DNA of 64,000 nucleotides from Ancylobacter aquaticus (GTDB taxonomy: Bacteria; Pseudomonadota; Alphaproteobacteria; Rhizobiales; Xanthobacteraceae): NCBI RefSeq assembly GCF_004339465.1, contig NZ_SMFY01000001.1, positions 1,426,001 through 1,490,000 of the forward strand, in the 5' to 3' direction. Positions within the stretch are counted from its first letter, which is position 1. The number at the start of each line of letters is the position of its first letter. Position numbers and translations under genes: made by a program. The notes under the pieces were generated by a model. The model saw only the letters and a list, made by a program, of their open reading frames with translations, did no database searches and was not told where the DNA came from. Positions 40,965-49,237 of the stretch are shown piece by piece.

Positions 40965-42391
40965 GCGCAACCATGCCTGACGAAACCGACGCGGCAACCG
41001 CTGCAACCCTTCTGGCCGGCCCCGCCTGCGACCTCGCCGGGGCGGTGCGTGAGGGCCGGGTGAGCGCCCGCGCGATCACCCGGGCGGCGCTGGCGCGCAT
41101 CACTGCGGTCGACCCGGTGCTGAACGCCTTCACTGACGTCACCCGTGACCGCGCTCTGGCCGAGGCCGACGCGATTGATGTCGCCCGCGCCCGTGGCGCA
41201 ACGCTCGGGCCGCTGGCGGGCGTGCCTTTCGCGGTGAAGAACCTGTTCGATCTCAAGGGGCTGGCGACGCGGGCGGGCTCGAAGATCAACCGCGACCGGG
41301 AACCCGCCGCGCGCGACGCGACGCTGGTGGAGCGGATGAGCGCGGCCGGGGCGGTGTGCCTCGGCGGGCTCAATATGGGCGAATATGCCTATGATTTCAC
41401 CGGCGAGAACCTGCATGACGGCGCCTCGCGCAACCCGCACGACCCGCAGCACATGTCCGGCGGTTCGTCGGGCGGCTCGGGTTCGGCGGTGGGCGGCAAG
41501 CTGGTGCCGCTGGCTCTCGGCTCCGACACCAATGGCTCGATCCGCGTGCCGTCCTCGTTCTGCGGCATTTTCGGGCTGAAGCCGACCTATGGGCGGCTGT
41601 CGCGCGCGCGCAGCTTTCCCTTTGTCGCCAGCCTCGACCATCTCGGCCCTTTCGCCCGCCATGTCGGCGACCTCGCCGCCACCTATGACGCGCTGCTGGG
41701 GCCTGACCCCGACGATCCCGCGCTCGCCGACATGCCATTCGCGCCGACCATCTCGGCCCTCGATTCGCCCGGCGATCTCAAGGTCGCGGTGCTCGGCGGC
41801 TGGTTCGCCCGCCAGGGCACGCCGCAGGCCTATGAGGCCGTGGCCCGTGCCGCAAAGGCTCTGGGCGCCACCGCGAGCGTGGAGCTTCCCGAGGTCGAGC
41901 GGGCGCGGGCGGCGGCGTTCCTCATTTCGATGGCGGAAGGGGCGGCTCTGCATGAGGGGCGGCTGCGTTCCCGACCCATGGATTTCGACCCGGCGGTGCG
42001 CGAGCGTCTGCTCGCCGGATCGGTTTTGCCGGCGACGTGGATCGCCCGGGCGCAGATTTTCCGCCGCTGGTTCCGCGAACGGGCACTGGAGCTTTTCGCT
42101 GACTGGGACGTGCTGATCGCGCCCTCGACCCCGGTGCCGGCACCGCGCGGCGGCCAGAAGACCTTCGTGCTGGACGGGCGGGAAATGCTGGTGCGGCCGA
42201 ATATCGGCATCTACACCCAGCCGATCTCCTTCATCGGCCTGCCGGTGGTTGCGGCGCCGATCGCGACCGGTGAGCGCCTGCCCATCGGCGTGCAGCTGAT
42301 CGCCGCCCCGTGGCGCGAGGACAAGGCGCTGCAGGCGGCGCGGGTGCTGGAGCGGGCGGGGATCGCCTTCGCGCCCGAGCCGGTGGTGTAG
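40961..42391 (+). CDS. atzE: AtzE-type amidase (1-carboxybiuret hydrolase family)
   Basis: This protein of about 476 residues is an amidase-signature enzyme with the catalytic Lys in PFAVKNLFDLKG and the Ser-cisSer in MSGGSSGGSGSAVGGKLVPL. The immediate, overlapping AtzG gene identifies it as AtzE rather than GatA. AtzE removes ammonia from 1-carboxybiuret in cyanuric acid breakdown, but no AtzD, AtzF or urea genes are nearby, so a different amide could be the real substrate. The GTG at 40961 overlaps atzG; ATG at 40973 is an alternative. Confidence 0.85.
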   Translation: MSATMPDETDAATAATLLAGPACDLAGAVREGRVSARAITRAALARITAVDPVLNAFTDVTRDRALAEADAIDVARARGATLGPLAGVPFAVKNLFDLKGLATRAGSKINRDREPAARDATLVERMSAAGAVCLGGLNMGEYAYDFTGENLHDGASRNPHDPQHMSGGSSGGSGSAVGGKLVPLALGSDTNGSIRVPSSFCGIFGLKPTYGRLSRARSFPFVASLDHLGPFARHVGDLAATYDALLGPDPDDPALADMPFAPTISALDSPGDLKVAVLGGWFARQGTPQAYEAVARAAKALGATASVELPEVERARAAAFLISMAEGAALHEGRLRSRPMDFDPAVRERLLAGSVLPATWIARAQIFRRWFRERALELFADWDVLIAPSTPVPAPRGGQKTFVLDGREMLVRPNIGIYTQPISFIGLPVVAAPIATGERLPIGVQLIAAPWREDKALQAARVLERAGIAFAPEPVV

Positions 42392-42394
42392 GGC

Positions 42395-43165
42395 TCAATC
42401 GCGCCGGAAGGCCACATTGGCCATGAAGCCGACACCGAGCGCCGCGAGGGCGGTGGCGAGGCCGTAGAGCCAGGGGTGGTCCTGCGCGGCGGTGGCCACC
42501 GTCTGCTCGAAATCGATCTTCGCCACTTCCAGGCTCAGCGTCCCCCGGCTCACCGGCGTGCCGTCGGCAAAGGTCTTCACCACAACCTCATAAGCGCCGA
42601 CGGGGGCCGTGCCGGGAATCGGGATGGTCGCCCGGAAAACGTTCGGAGCGATGAACTCCACCCCTGCCGGCCGCTCGAAATACAGCCCCTGCGCCTGCTT
42701 CACCCGAAGAAATGCCTGCCGGAACGGGTCCTGCGGCACCACGTCGGCATAGTCGGAACCGATGCGTTGCAGCAGGCGGTTATTGTCCAGCCCCGCCTGC
42801 TCCCGCCGCAGCGTTTCCGGGCTGGCGATCAGCTCCGGGGCGCGGCTGGCCAGCACGGCGAGATAGGACGGCGCGGCGAGGAAGCTGCGGCTGTCGACAT
42901 TCACCCAGATGCCGAGAAAGCGCTCCTTGCGCCAGGTGGTGAAGCTCTCGCTCGGCCCGCGCACGGTGACGATGACGTCCTGCGGGGCGGGCCTTGCCGC
43001 CTCGCCGGGGTCGATGACGCCGAACAGCACGATCGTGTCGCCGGTGAAGTTCGAGGTGATGGTGACGCGAGCCTTGGACAGCGACAGCACCATCTCCGCG
43101 CTCCGCGCGTCGCCGCCGGCAAGGACGAGCAGGAGCAGCATCAGCGGCGCGGCGAGCCGTCTCAT
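42395..43165 (-). CDS. TIGR02186-family exported membrane-anchored protein
   Basis: This 256-residue protein has a signal peptide (MRRLAAPLMLLLLVLAGGDA), a beta-rich periplasmic domain (VTITSNFTGDTIVLFGVIDP, VIVTVRGPSESFTTWRKE) and one carboxy-terminal membrane helix. This is the TIGR02186 family, found beside TSUP transporters. Its role, perhaps helping the anion exporter, is unknown. It overlaps the TSUP gene by 4 bases (ATGA). Confidence 0.82.
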   Translation of the reverse strand: MRRLAAPLMLLLLVLAGGDARSAEMVLSLSKARVTITSNFTGDTIVLFGVIDPGEAARPAPQDVIVTVRGPSESFTTWRKERFLGIWVNVDSRSFLAAPSYLAVLASRAPELIASPETLRREQAGLDNNRLLQRIGSDYADVVPQDPFRQAFLRVKQAQGLYFERPAGVEFIAPNVFRATIPIPGTAPVGAYEVVVKTFADGTPVSRGTLSLEVAKIDFEQTVATAAQDHPWLYGLATALAALGVGFMANVAFRRD

Positions 43166-44088
43166 CGCGCCGCCTCGTCGATGGAGACGGCGTATAAATC
43201 GGCGGGGGTGAGGATCTGGTCGACAGCGACGCGAAGGCCGACGGCGAGCACCAGCAGGCCGAGCAGCAGGCGCAGCTTTTCCGCCGGCAGCGCCTGCCCG
43301 GCGCGGGTGCCGAACTGCGCCCCGATAGTGCCGCCAACCATCAACACCAGGCCCAGCACGGCGTCCACCGTCTGGTTGAGCACCGCGTGCATGAGGATGG
43401 CGGCGGTCATCGTCACCAGCGTGAGCATCAGCGCGGTGGCGATGGAGGTGAGCGTGGGCACGCGCAGCAGATAGATCAGCGCCGGCACCAGGATGAACCC
43501 GCCGCCAATGCCCATCAGCGCGCCGAGGAAGCCGATGGCGAAGCCGATCGTCACCACGGGGATGACCGACACATAGATGCGCGACTGCCGAAACCGCATC
43601 TTGAACGGCATGCGCAGAAACCAGGGATGCGCTCCCGGGCGCCTCACATTGGCTTTCTCGCCGCGCCATTCGCGCAGCAGCGCGCGCAGGCTCTCCGCCA
43701 CCATCAGGGTGCCGATGGTGCCAAGCATCACGATATAGGTGACGGCAATGACCAGATCGAGCTGGCCGTGCCGGCGCAGCAGCATGAAGGCAACGACGCC
43801 GGCCAGTGTGCCGGTGAGGCCGCCGGTCAGCAGCACCAATCCCAGCCTCACATCCACCAGCTTGCGCCGGAGATAGGTGAGCGTGCCGGAAAAGGAGGAC
43901 GCGGCCATGTGCGTGGACACGCTCGCCACCGCCACCGCCGGCGGCACGCCGAGGAAGATGAGCAGCGGCGTCATCAGGAAGCCGCCGCCCACGCCGAACA
44001 TGCCCGAGATGAAACCGACCGCGATCCCCAGCGCGAGCAGCGTGAAGATGTTTACCGGCAGTTCCGCTATCGGCAGATAGATCGTCAC
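43162..44088 (-). CDS. TSUP (TauE/SafE) family anion transporter
   Basis: This 308-residue protein has eight or so membrane segments and two TSUP repeats with the conserved GFISGMFGVGGGFLMTPLLI and FLGALMGIGGGFILVPALIY motifs. TSUP proteins carry sulfite, sulfoacetate or other organosulfur anions across the cytoplasmic membrane. It is first in a two-gene operon with the TIGR02186 protein. Confidence 0.9.
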   Translation of the reverse strand: MTIYLPIAELPVNIFTLLALGIAVGFISGMFGVGGGFLMTPLLIFLGVPPAVAVASVSTHMAASSFSGTLTYLRRKLVDVRLGLVLLTGGLTGTLAGVVAFMLLRRHGQLDLVIAVTYIVMLGTIGTLMVAESLRALLREWRGEKANVRRPGAHPWFLRMPFKMRFRQSRIYVSVIPVVTIGFAIGFLGALMGIGGGFILVPALIYLLRVPTLTSIATALMLTLVTMTAAILMHAVLNQTVDAVLGLVLMVGGTIGAQFGTRAGQALPAEKLRLLLGLLVLAVGLRVAVDQILTPADLYAVSIDEAAR

Positions 44089-44189
44089 GGGCAGATCCGG
44101 CGGCGTCGGGGCGTCACCAGCCCATAGCAGGATTCGCCCAACAAGGATTTAACGCCGGCCACCGGGCTGTCGCCGTGATGGCGACGCGA

Positions 44190-44300
44190 CGGTGATATAA
44201 TACATTATGAAAGATAATGTCCTACAGTAACTGTTCGCTGAATGTAGTAGTGGGCTGTTACATTATCGAACGTGGTAATATTTTTTGGCCGCAAAGTTGA
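44190..44300. promoter_or_regulatory. A+T-rich regulatory region with ACATTAT repeats
   Basis: Three copies of the heptamer ACATTAT/ATAATGT are present, two forming an inverted pair with 5 bases between (44202-44220) and one at 44260. They sit in a segment much richer in A+T than the flanking chromosome, between the divergent TSUP and sugar dehydrogenase genes. A dedicated regulator is likely, but I cannot name it. Confidence 0.5.
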
Positions 44301-44407
44301 TTTAGGTGCGGAAACGCCAGCTTTGCTGACTTAACGTTTGCGTAAGGCATGCTAGCGTGCCGCGTCAACGGGCCCGAACGAGGCCCGGCATGTCTAGGAG
44401 GAAACCC

Positions 44408-45688
44408 ATGTCTATTTTCCGGCGCGGTCCGCGTACCGCTGCGCTTCTCGCATCCACCATGTTCGCGGGTGCGGTGATGTTGTCGGCTTCGGCGCATGCG
44501 CAGTCGACCGACAATATGCAGAAGCTCTCGAACTTCCAGCAGACCGGCGCCTCCATGGAAATGGAAACGGTCCCACAGACCGGCCCGCGCGCAGATGCCT
44601 TCAACAAGACGCTGGCGGGCATCAAGCTGCCGGATGGTTTCAAGATCGCGCTCTACGCCATCGTGCCCGATGCGCGCGAGATGGCCGTGGGCCCGACCAC
44701 CGGCGCTGTCTTCGTCGGCACCCGCAAGTCGAAGGTGTGGGCCGTCACCGACCGCGACAAGGACCGCGTCGCCGACGAGGTGAAGGTGTTCGCGCCCTCC
44801 ATCCAGTTCAAGCTGCCCAACGGGGTATGCTTCTCCAAGGACGGTTTCCTGTTCGTCGCCGAGCAGAACCGCGTGCTGCTCTTCCCCGCCGCCGAGTTCT
44901 TCTATGAGGGGCCGGATGTCGCCGCCTTCGAGGTGGTGAAGCAGGGCGAACTGATCCCGCCGAGCGAGGAATCCTACAACCACACCGCCCGCGTCTGCCG
45001 CATCGGGCCGGACGACAAGCTCTACATCACGCTCGGGCAGCCCTTCAACGTGTTCGCGCCGGAGAAATACGACCTTTACAAGAAGGCGGGCATTGGCGGC
45101 ATCGTGCGGATGGATCGCGACGGCAAGAACCGCGACGTCTATGCCTGGGGTGTCCGCAATTCGGTAGGCATGGACTTCAACCCCAAGGACAAGACCCTGT
45201 GGTTTACCGATAACCAGGTTGACGGCATGGGCGACAACATCCCGCCCGGCGAGCTGAACCGCGCCACCGAGGCCGGCCAGACGTTCGGCTTCCCCTATTT
45301 CGGCGGCGGCAATGTCCGCACCGTCGAATACAAGGACCAGACGCCGCCGGCCGACTCGGTGAAGCCGGAAGTGGAGATGGAGGCCCACGCCGCCGATCTC
45401 GGCATGACCTTCTACACCGGCAAGCAGTTTCCGGCGCAGTATCGCGGCGGCATCTTCTCGGTGCAGCACGGCTCGTGGAACCGTACCGACCCGGTCGGCG
45501 CGCGGGTGATGTTCACCTCGCTGAACGAGGACGGCACCGCGGCCAAGAGCGAGCCCTTCGCCGAGGGCTGGCTGGTGGACGGGGAATATCTCGGCCGTCC
45601 CGCCTCGGTTGCGCAGCTCAATGACGGCTCGCTGCTGGTGGCCGACGATACCTCGGGCGCGATCTACCGCATCTCTTACGAGAAATAA
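44408..45688 (+). CDS. PQQ-type soluble sugar dehydrogenase-like protein (sorbosone dehydrogenase family)
   Basis: This 426-residue exported protein (signal peptide with LASTMFAGAVMLSASAHA) is a six-bladed beta-propeller of the GDH/sorbosone type. Family motifs include LPNGVCFSKDGFLFVAEQNR, YAWGVRNSVGMDFNPKDKTL and the late VQHGSWNRTDPVGARVMF. It would oxidise a sugar or sugar aldehyde in the periplasm with PQQ. AGGAGG lies 6 bases before the ATG at 44408. A cytochrome c gene follows and is a probable electron acceptor. Confidence 0.85.
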   Translation: MSIFRRGPRTAALLASTMFAGAVMLSASAHAQSTDNMQKLSNFQQTGASMEMETVPQTGPRADAFNKTLAGIKLPDGFKIALYAIVPDAREMAVGPTTGAVFVGTRKSKVWAVTDRDKDRVADEVKVFAPSIQFKLPNGVCFSKDGFLFVAEQNRVLLFPAAEFFYEGPDVAAFEVVKQGELIPPSEESYNHTARVCRIGPDDKLYITLGQPFNVFAPEKYDLYKKAGIGGIVRMDRDGKNRDVYAWGVRNSVGMDFNPKDKTLWFTDNQVDGMGDNIPPGELNRATEAGQTFGFPYFGGGNVRTVEYKDQTPPADSVKPEVEMEAHAADLGMTFYTGKQFPAQYRGGIFSVQHGSWNRTDPVGARVMFTSLNEDGTAAKSEPFAEGWLVDGEYLGRPASVAQLNDGSLLVADDTSGAIYRISYEK

Positions 45689-45756
45689 GCGGAATTCGCC
45701 CCTTCGTCCCTGCGCCTTCGGGCGCGGGGGCACCCCCTTCTTGCCGGGAACAATCA

Positions 45757-46095
45757 ATGAAACGGATGATCTGCGTGTCGTTGCTTGCGGCAGCAGTGCT
45801 CGGCTGCGCCCCCGCCATGGCGCAGGATGCCAAGGCCGGTCGCGCCAAGGCCTCCGCCCAATGCGCCGTGTGCCACGGCACGGACGGCATCGCCCAGATG
45901 CCCACGGCGGCCAATCTCGCGGGCCAGCAGGAGGTCTATCTGGCCAAGGCGCTGGAGGATTTCCGCGCCGGCCGCCGCGTCAACGAGATGATGACGGTGG
46001 TCTCCAAGGAGTTGACCGACGCCGACATCGCCAATCTCTCGGCGTGGTACGCCTCGATGAAGGTCACGGTGCAGGTGCCCGAGCGCGCGCCCTGA
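45757..46095 (+). CDS. Class I c-type cytochrome
   Basis: This 112-residue periplasmic protein has a signal peptide ending near AMAQD and one haem motif, CAVCH at residues 36-40. A Met in the MMTVVSKELTDADIANLSAWY segment is the likely sixth ligand. It resembles cytochrome c553/c4 single domains. Its location just downstream of the sugar dehydrogenase suggests that it takes electrons from it. Confidence 0.9.
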   Translation: MKRMICVSLLAAAVLGCAPAMAQDAKAGRAKASAQCAVCHGTDGIAQMPTAANLAGQQEVYLAKALEDFRAGRRVNEMMTVVSKELTDADIANLSAWYASMKVTVQVPERAP

Positions 46096-46174
46096 GCGTG
46101 TGCCCTGAGCACGTGTGCAACACAGGGGCGGATGTCGCGCGCGCGGCGTCCGCCTTTTTGTTTTGGCGGCGTGT

Positions 46175-46825
46175 TCACGCGCGCGGGCGGCTCTGCCGGT
46201 ATTGCGTCAGCAGCGCGGCGAGCAGGGCGTCGAGCCCGCGGGAGAGGCGCGCCGGCGCGAGCCGGCCGGGGCGCGGCAGCGGCACATGAACGAAGACGGC
46301 GAGGCGCGGGCCGCCATCGGTGCGGGGCCCCTCGCGCGCCCAGCCATAGGCGCTCCAGGCCAGGGCGTTGCAGACATAGCGGCCGGCATCGCGCGACAGA
46401 TGCGCCGGCACCCCGGCTGCGCGCAGGGCCGCCAATAACGGCACGGGGCGGGCAGCGAGCGCCCGTTGCGCCGGCGCGCCTGCTTGCAGCGGGCGGCAGG
46501 CCGGGCGGCGGTGGGCGGCATCGGGAAAATCGCCGGTGGCATTGCGGGCCACGACTTCGACCGAGACCCGCCGACGCCGCGCGGCGACCCCGAGCATCAG
46601 CACGATATCGGGAGCGGCGCGCTCCAGCACGGCGGGGAAGGCGGCTGCCTCGTCCCAGCGGGTCGGCAGCACATGCAGCGCGATCCGCGTCCCCGCACGT
46701 CGGTACCGCCGCACCAGAAGCCGGGCGAGGCCGGCAGACGGGTTCGCCGGCATGCCGGGAAAGCGGCCGAAGCCGGTGATGAGAAGATGGGGAGCGTCCG
46801 GACACGGGACGTGCCCAACAGGCAT
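46175..46825 (-). CDS. Pyroglutamyl-peptidase I-like cysteine peptidase
   Basis: This 216-residue protein opens LLITGFGRFPGMPANPS, the PCP signature, and retains all three catalytic residues: Glu in VSVEVVARN, Cys in GRYVCNALAW and His in VFVHVPL. It would cut pyroglutamate from peptide amino termini. It is Arg/Ala-rich, as expected from the local GC content. It shares one base with the upstream receiver gene, so the two form an operon. Confidence 0.82.
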   Translation of the reverse strand: MPVGHVPCPDAPHLLITGFGRFPGMPANPSAGLARLLVRRYRRAGTRIALHVLPTRWDEAAAFPAVLERAAPDIVLMLGVAARRRRVSVEVVARNATGDFPDAAHRRPACRPLQAGAPAQRALAARPVPLLAALRAAGVPAHLSRDAGRYVCNALAWSAYGWAREGPRTDGGPRLAVFVHVPLPRPGRLAPARLSRGLDALLAALLTQYRQSRPRA

Positions 46826-47211
46826 CAGGCGGCGCGCTTGTCCAGCGCCCGCGCCAGCGCGCCCTGCAGATCGGCCAGCTGGAACGGCTTGTTCAGCACC
46901 GGGCAGCTGCGCCACGCCGCATCGATGGCGTTGTCGGAATAGCCCGTGGAGAACACGATCGGAATGCCATGGCTGGCGATCGCTTCGGCGATGTCATAGC
47001 TGTGGCGGGTACCGAGATTGAGATCGAGCATGGCAACGTCGATCTCGCCATGGCGCGCGGCGACAAAATTCAGCGCGTCGTCGAAACGGGATTCGTTGCC
47101 GACCACGGTGGCGCCGAGCTCTTCAAGCATGCCCTCGATCATCATCGCGACGAGCGTTTCGTCCTCGACAACGAAAACGCGCTGGCCGGACAGCGTGGGC
47201 TGATCCTGCAT
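46825..47211 (-). CDS. Stand-alone response regulator receiver protein
   Basis: This protein of about 128 residues is a single CheY-like domain with the acidic pair in VFVVEDETL, the phosphoacceptor Asp in VAMLDLNLG, Thr in VFSTGYS and Lys in VLNKPFQ. No output domain is present. Such proteins work in phosphorelays, often with HWE histidine kinases in Hyphomicrobiales. The start is uncertain: ATG at 47211 or GTG at 47226, with AAGGAG too close to the latter. Confidence 0.87.
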   Translation of the reverse strand: MQDQPTLSGQRVFVVEDETLVAMMIEGMLEELGATVVGNESRFDDALNFVAARHGEIDVAMLDLNLGTRHSYDIAEAIASHGIPIVFSTGYSDNAIDAAWRSCPVLNKPFQLADLQGALARALDKRAA

Positions 47212-47326
47212 GATGATGTCCGTCACTCCTTCTGGTCGAGCTTGCCAATTCGGTGCCGACCAGGAACCGTCGCCTGAACCATCAATATTCTTCCATCATT
47301 TCGGTTTTTTTGCGAGAGCAAAGCGC

Positions 47327-48328
47327 TCAAAAATCCGGCCAGCCGAACAGGGCGGCGATTTTGGAGGCGCCGAGCGTGGGCGAAAGCTCGCCCGCTGCGA
47401 CGGCGTGCTCGATGGCGGGCAGTTGCGCCCGCAGGGACGGCGCGGCGCGCAGCTTTTCGCGCACCCGCTCGTCGAACAGGGTCCACATCCATCTCACCTG
47501 CTGGGCACGGCGCCGCGCCGCCAGGGCCCCCGCCGCCTCGCTGGCTGCCCGGTGTCGCAACACCTCGTCCCACACCGCCGCGATACCCTCGCCGGTGAGG
47601 CCGGAATAGGTGAGCACCGGCGTCGACCAGAACGGCTCGCGCCCGCCGAGCACATGGAGCGCGGCGCGGTACTCGCTCGCCGCCACCTTGGCGCGGGTGA
47701 GGTTGGCGCCGTCGGCCTTGTTCACGGCGACGATGTCGGCCAGTTCGATGATTCCCTTCTTGATGCCCTGCAATTCGTCGCCGGCGCCGGGGAGCATGAG
47801 CACGAGGAAGGTGTCGGTCATATCCGCCACCGCCGTCTCCGACTGGCCGACGCCGACCGTTTCCACGAGCACCACGTCATAGCCCGCTGCCTCGCACAGA
47901 AGCATCGTCTCGCGGGTGCGCGCGGCGACGCCGCCCAGCGTACCGGCGGCCGGGGAGGGACGGATGAAGGCGCGCTCCTCCAGCGCCAGCCGCCCCATGC
48001 GCGTCTTGTCGCCGAGGATGGAGCCGCCGGTGCGCGAGGAGGAGGGATCGACCGCCAGCACCGCCACCCTGTGGCCTTGCGCGATGAGATGGCCGCCAAG
48101 TGAATCGATGGTCGTCGATTTGCCCACCCCCGGCACCCCGGTGATGCCGACGCGAATTCCTGCAGCTTGTGATGGCAGCAGCGCCTGCAGCAGGTCGCCC
48201 GCCAACGCGCGGTGCGCCGGCTTGCGCGATTCGACCAGCGTGATCGCCCGCGCCAGCGTGGCGCGGTGCCCGTTGCGGACACCGTCGACAAGCGCGTCGA
48301 GCGCGGGGAGCGGGGCGGCGTGCGGCAC
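47327..48328 (-). CDS. meaB: Methylmalonyl-CoA mutase-associated GTPase MeaB
   Basis: This 333-residue P-loop GTPase has Walker A GVPGVGKST at 64-72, AVDPSSSRTGGSILGDKTRM with switch residues, VETVGVGQSE and NKADGAN. MeaB protects and loads adenosylcobalamin for methylmalonyl-CoA mutase. The mutase genes are not in the window. It is the last gene of a leftward run. Confidence 0.93.
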   Translation of the reverse strand: MPHAAPLPALDALVDGVRNGHRATLARAITLVESRKPAHRALAGDLLQALLPSQAAGIRVGITGVPGVGKSTTIDSLGGHLIAQGHRVAVLAVDPSSSRTGGSILGDKTRMGRLALEERAFIRPSPAAGTLGGVAARTRETMLLCEAAGYDVVLVETVGVGQSETAVADMTDTFLVLMLPGAGDELQGIKKGIIELADIVAVNKADGANLTRAKVAASEYRAALHVLGGREPFWSTPVLTYSGLTGEGIAAVWDEVLRHRAASEAAGALAARRRAQQVRWMWTLFDERVREKLRAAPSLRAQLPAIEHAVAAGELSPTLGASKIAALFGWPDF

Positions 48329-48371
48329 GTCTGTAGCCTGTGGTTTGCGCAGCGTCCGGCTCGGCGGCGCG

Positions 48372-49232
48372 TCAGGAGTGGGCGAAATCCCAGTAGAGTT
48401 CGCGGGCGCGGCGATAGACCGGGCCGGGCTGGAGGTCGCGCGCCTCGATCCGCGTCACCGGCGTCACCTTGGAATAATTGCCGGTGGAGAAAATCTCGTC
48501 CGCCTCCAGGAAATCGCGCCAGGTGAGCGCGCCCTCGATCACTTCGATGCCTGCGGTGCGCAGCAAATCTGCCGTGCGGGTGCGGGTAATGCCGGCCAGG
48601 AACGTGCCATTCGGCGCCGGGGTGAAGGCCACCCCGTCCTTGGCGAGGAACACATTCGCGGTGGCCAGTTCGGCGACATTGCCGATCATGTCGCACAGCA
48701 CGGCATTGTCGAAGCCGCGCGCGTGCGCCTCCACCAGCGCCCGGCTGTTGTTGGGGTAGAGGCAGCCGGCCTTGGCGTCGGTGACGGCGCATTCGAGTGT
48801 AGGGCGGCGGTAGCGCGACAAGGTGATCGAGGTGCCGTGGTCGGGGCTCGGCATCCCGGCCTCATAGAGGCTGAGGCACCAGCGGGTGGATTCCGGGTCG
48901 GCGTCCACCGTGCGCGCGCCGGGATATTCCGCCCAGTACATGGGGCGGATGTAGAGCGCGGCCCCGGGCGCGAAACGCTTGACGCCTTCATGGGTCAGCT
49001 CGACCCATTTCTCCACGGATATCAAGGGCTTCAGCCCCATCGCGAGTGCCGAGCGGTTCACCCGGGCGCAGTGCAAGGCGAGATCCGGCGTCACCCCCTC
49101 GAAGGCGCGGGCGCCGTCGAATACCGAGGTGCCGAGCCATGCGGCATGGGTCCGCACTCCCATGATCGGGATGTTGCCCTGCTGCCATTCGCCGTCGAAG
49201 AAGCTCCAGGTCTGCGTCCAGTGATGCGACAT
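48372..49232 (-). CDS. ilvE: Branched-chain amino acid aminotransferase (class IV)
   Basis: This 286-residue protein is a class-IV PLP aminotransferase. GVRTHAAWLGTSVFDGARAF and YIRPMYWAEYPGA are family segments; the PLP Lys lies in TDAKAGCLYPNN, and GFDNAVLCDMIGNVAELATA carries the conserved Glu. It moves the amino group between glutamate and branched 2-oxo acids. It starts 5 bases after the stop of the M20 peptidase gene. Confidence 0.87.
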   Translation of the reverse strand: MSHHWTQTWSFFDGEWQQGNIPIMGVRTHAAWLGTSVFDGARAFEGVTPDLALHCARVNRSALAMGLKPLISVEKWVELTHEGVKRFAPGAALYIRPMYWAEYPGARTVDADPESTRWCLSLYEAGMPSPDHGTSITLSRYRRPTLECAVTDAKAGCLYPNNSRALVEAHARGFDNAVLCDMIGNVAELATANVFLAKDGVAFTPAPNGTFLAGITRTRTADLLRTAGIEVIEGALTWRDFLEADEIFSTGNYSKVTPVTRIEARDLQPGPVYRRARELYWDFAHS

Positions 49233-49237
49233 GTACG

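Noticed and set aside
40961-42391. GatA (Glu-tRNA amidotransferase subunit A)
   Set aside because: The overlapping AtzG-type partner and absence of gatB/gatC point to AtzE instead.
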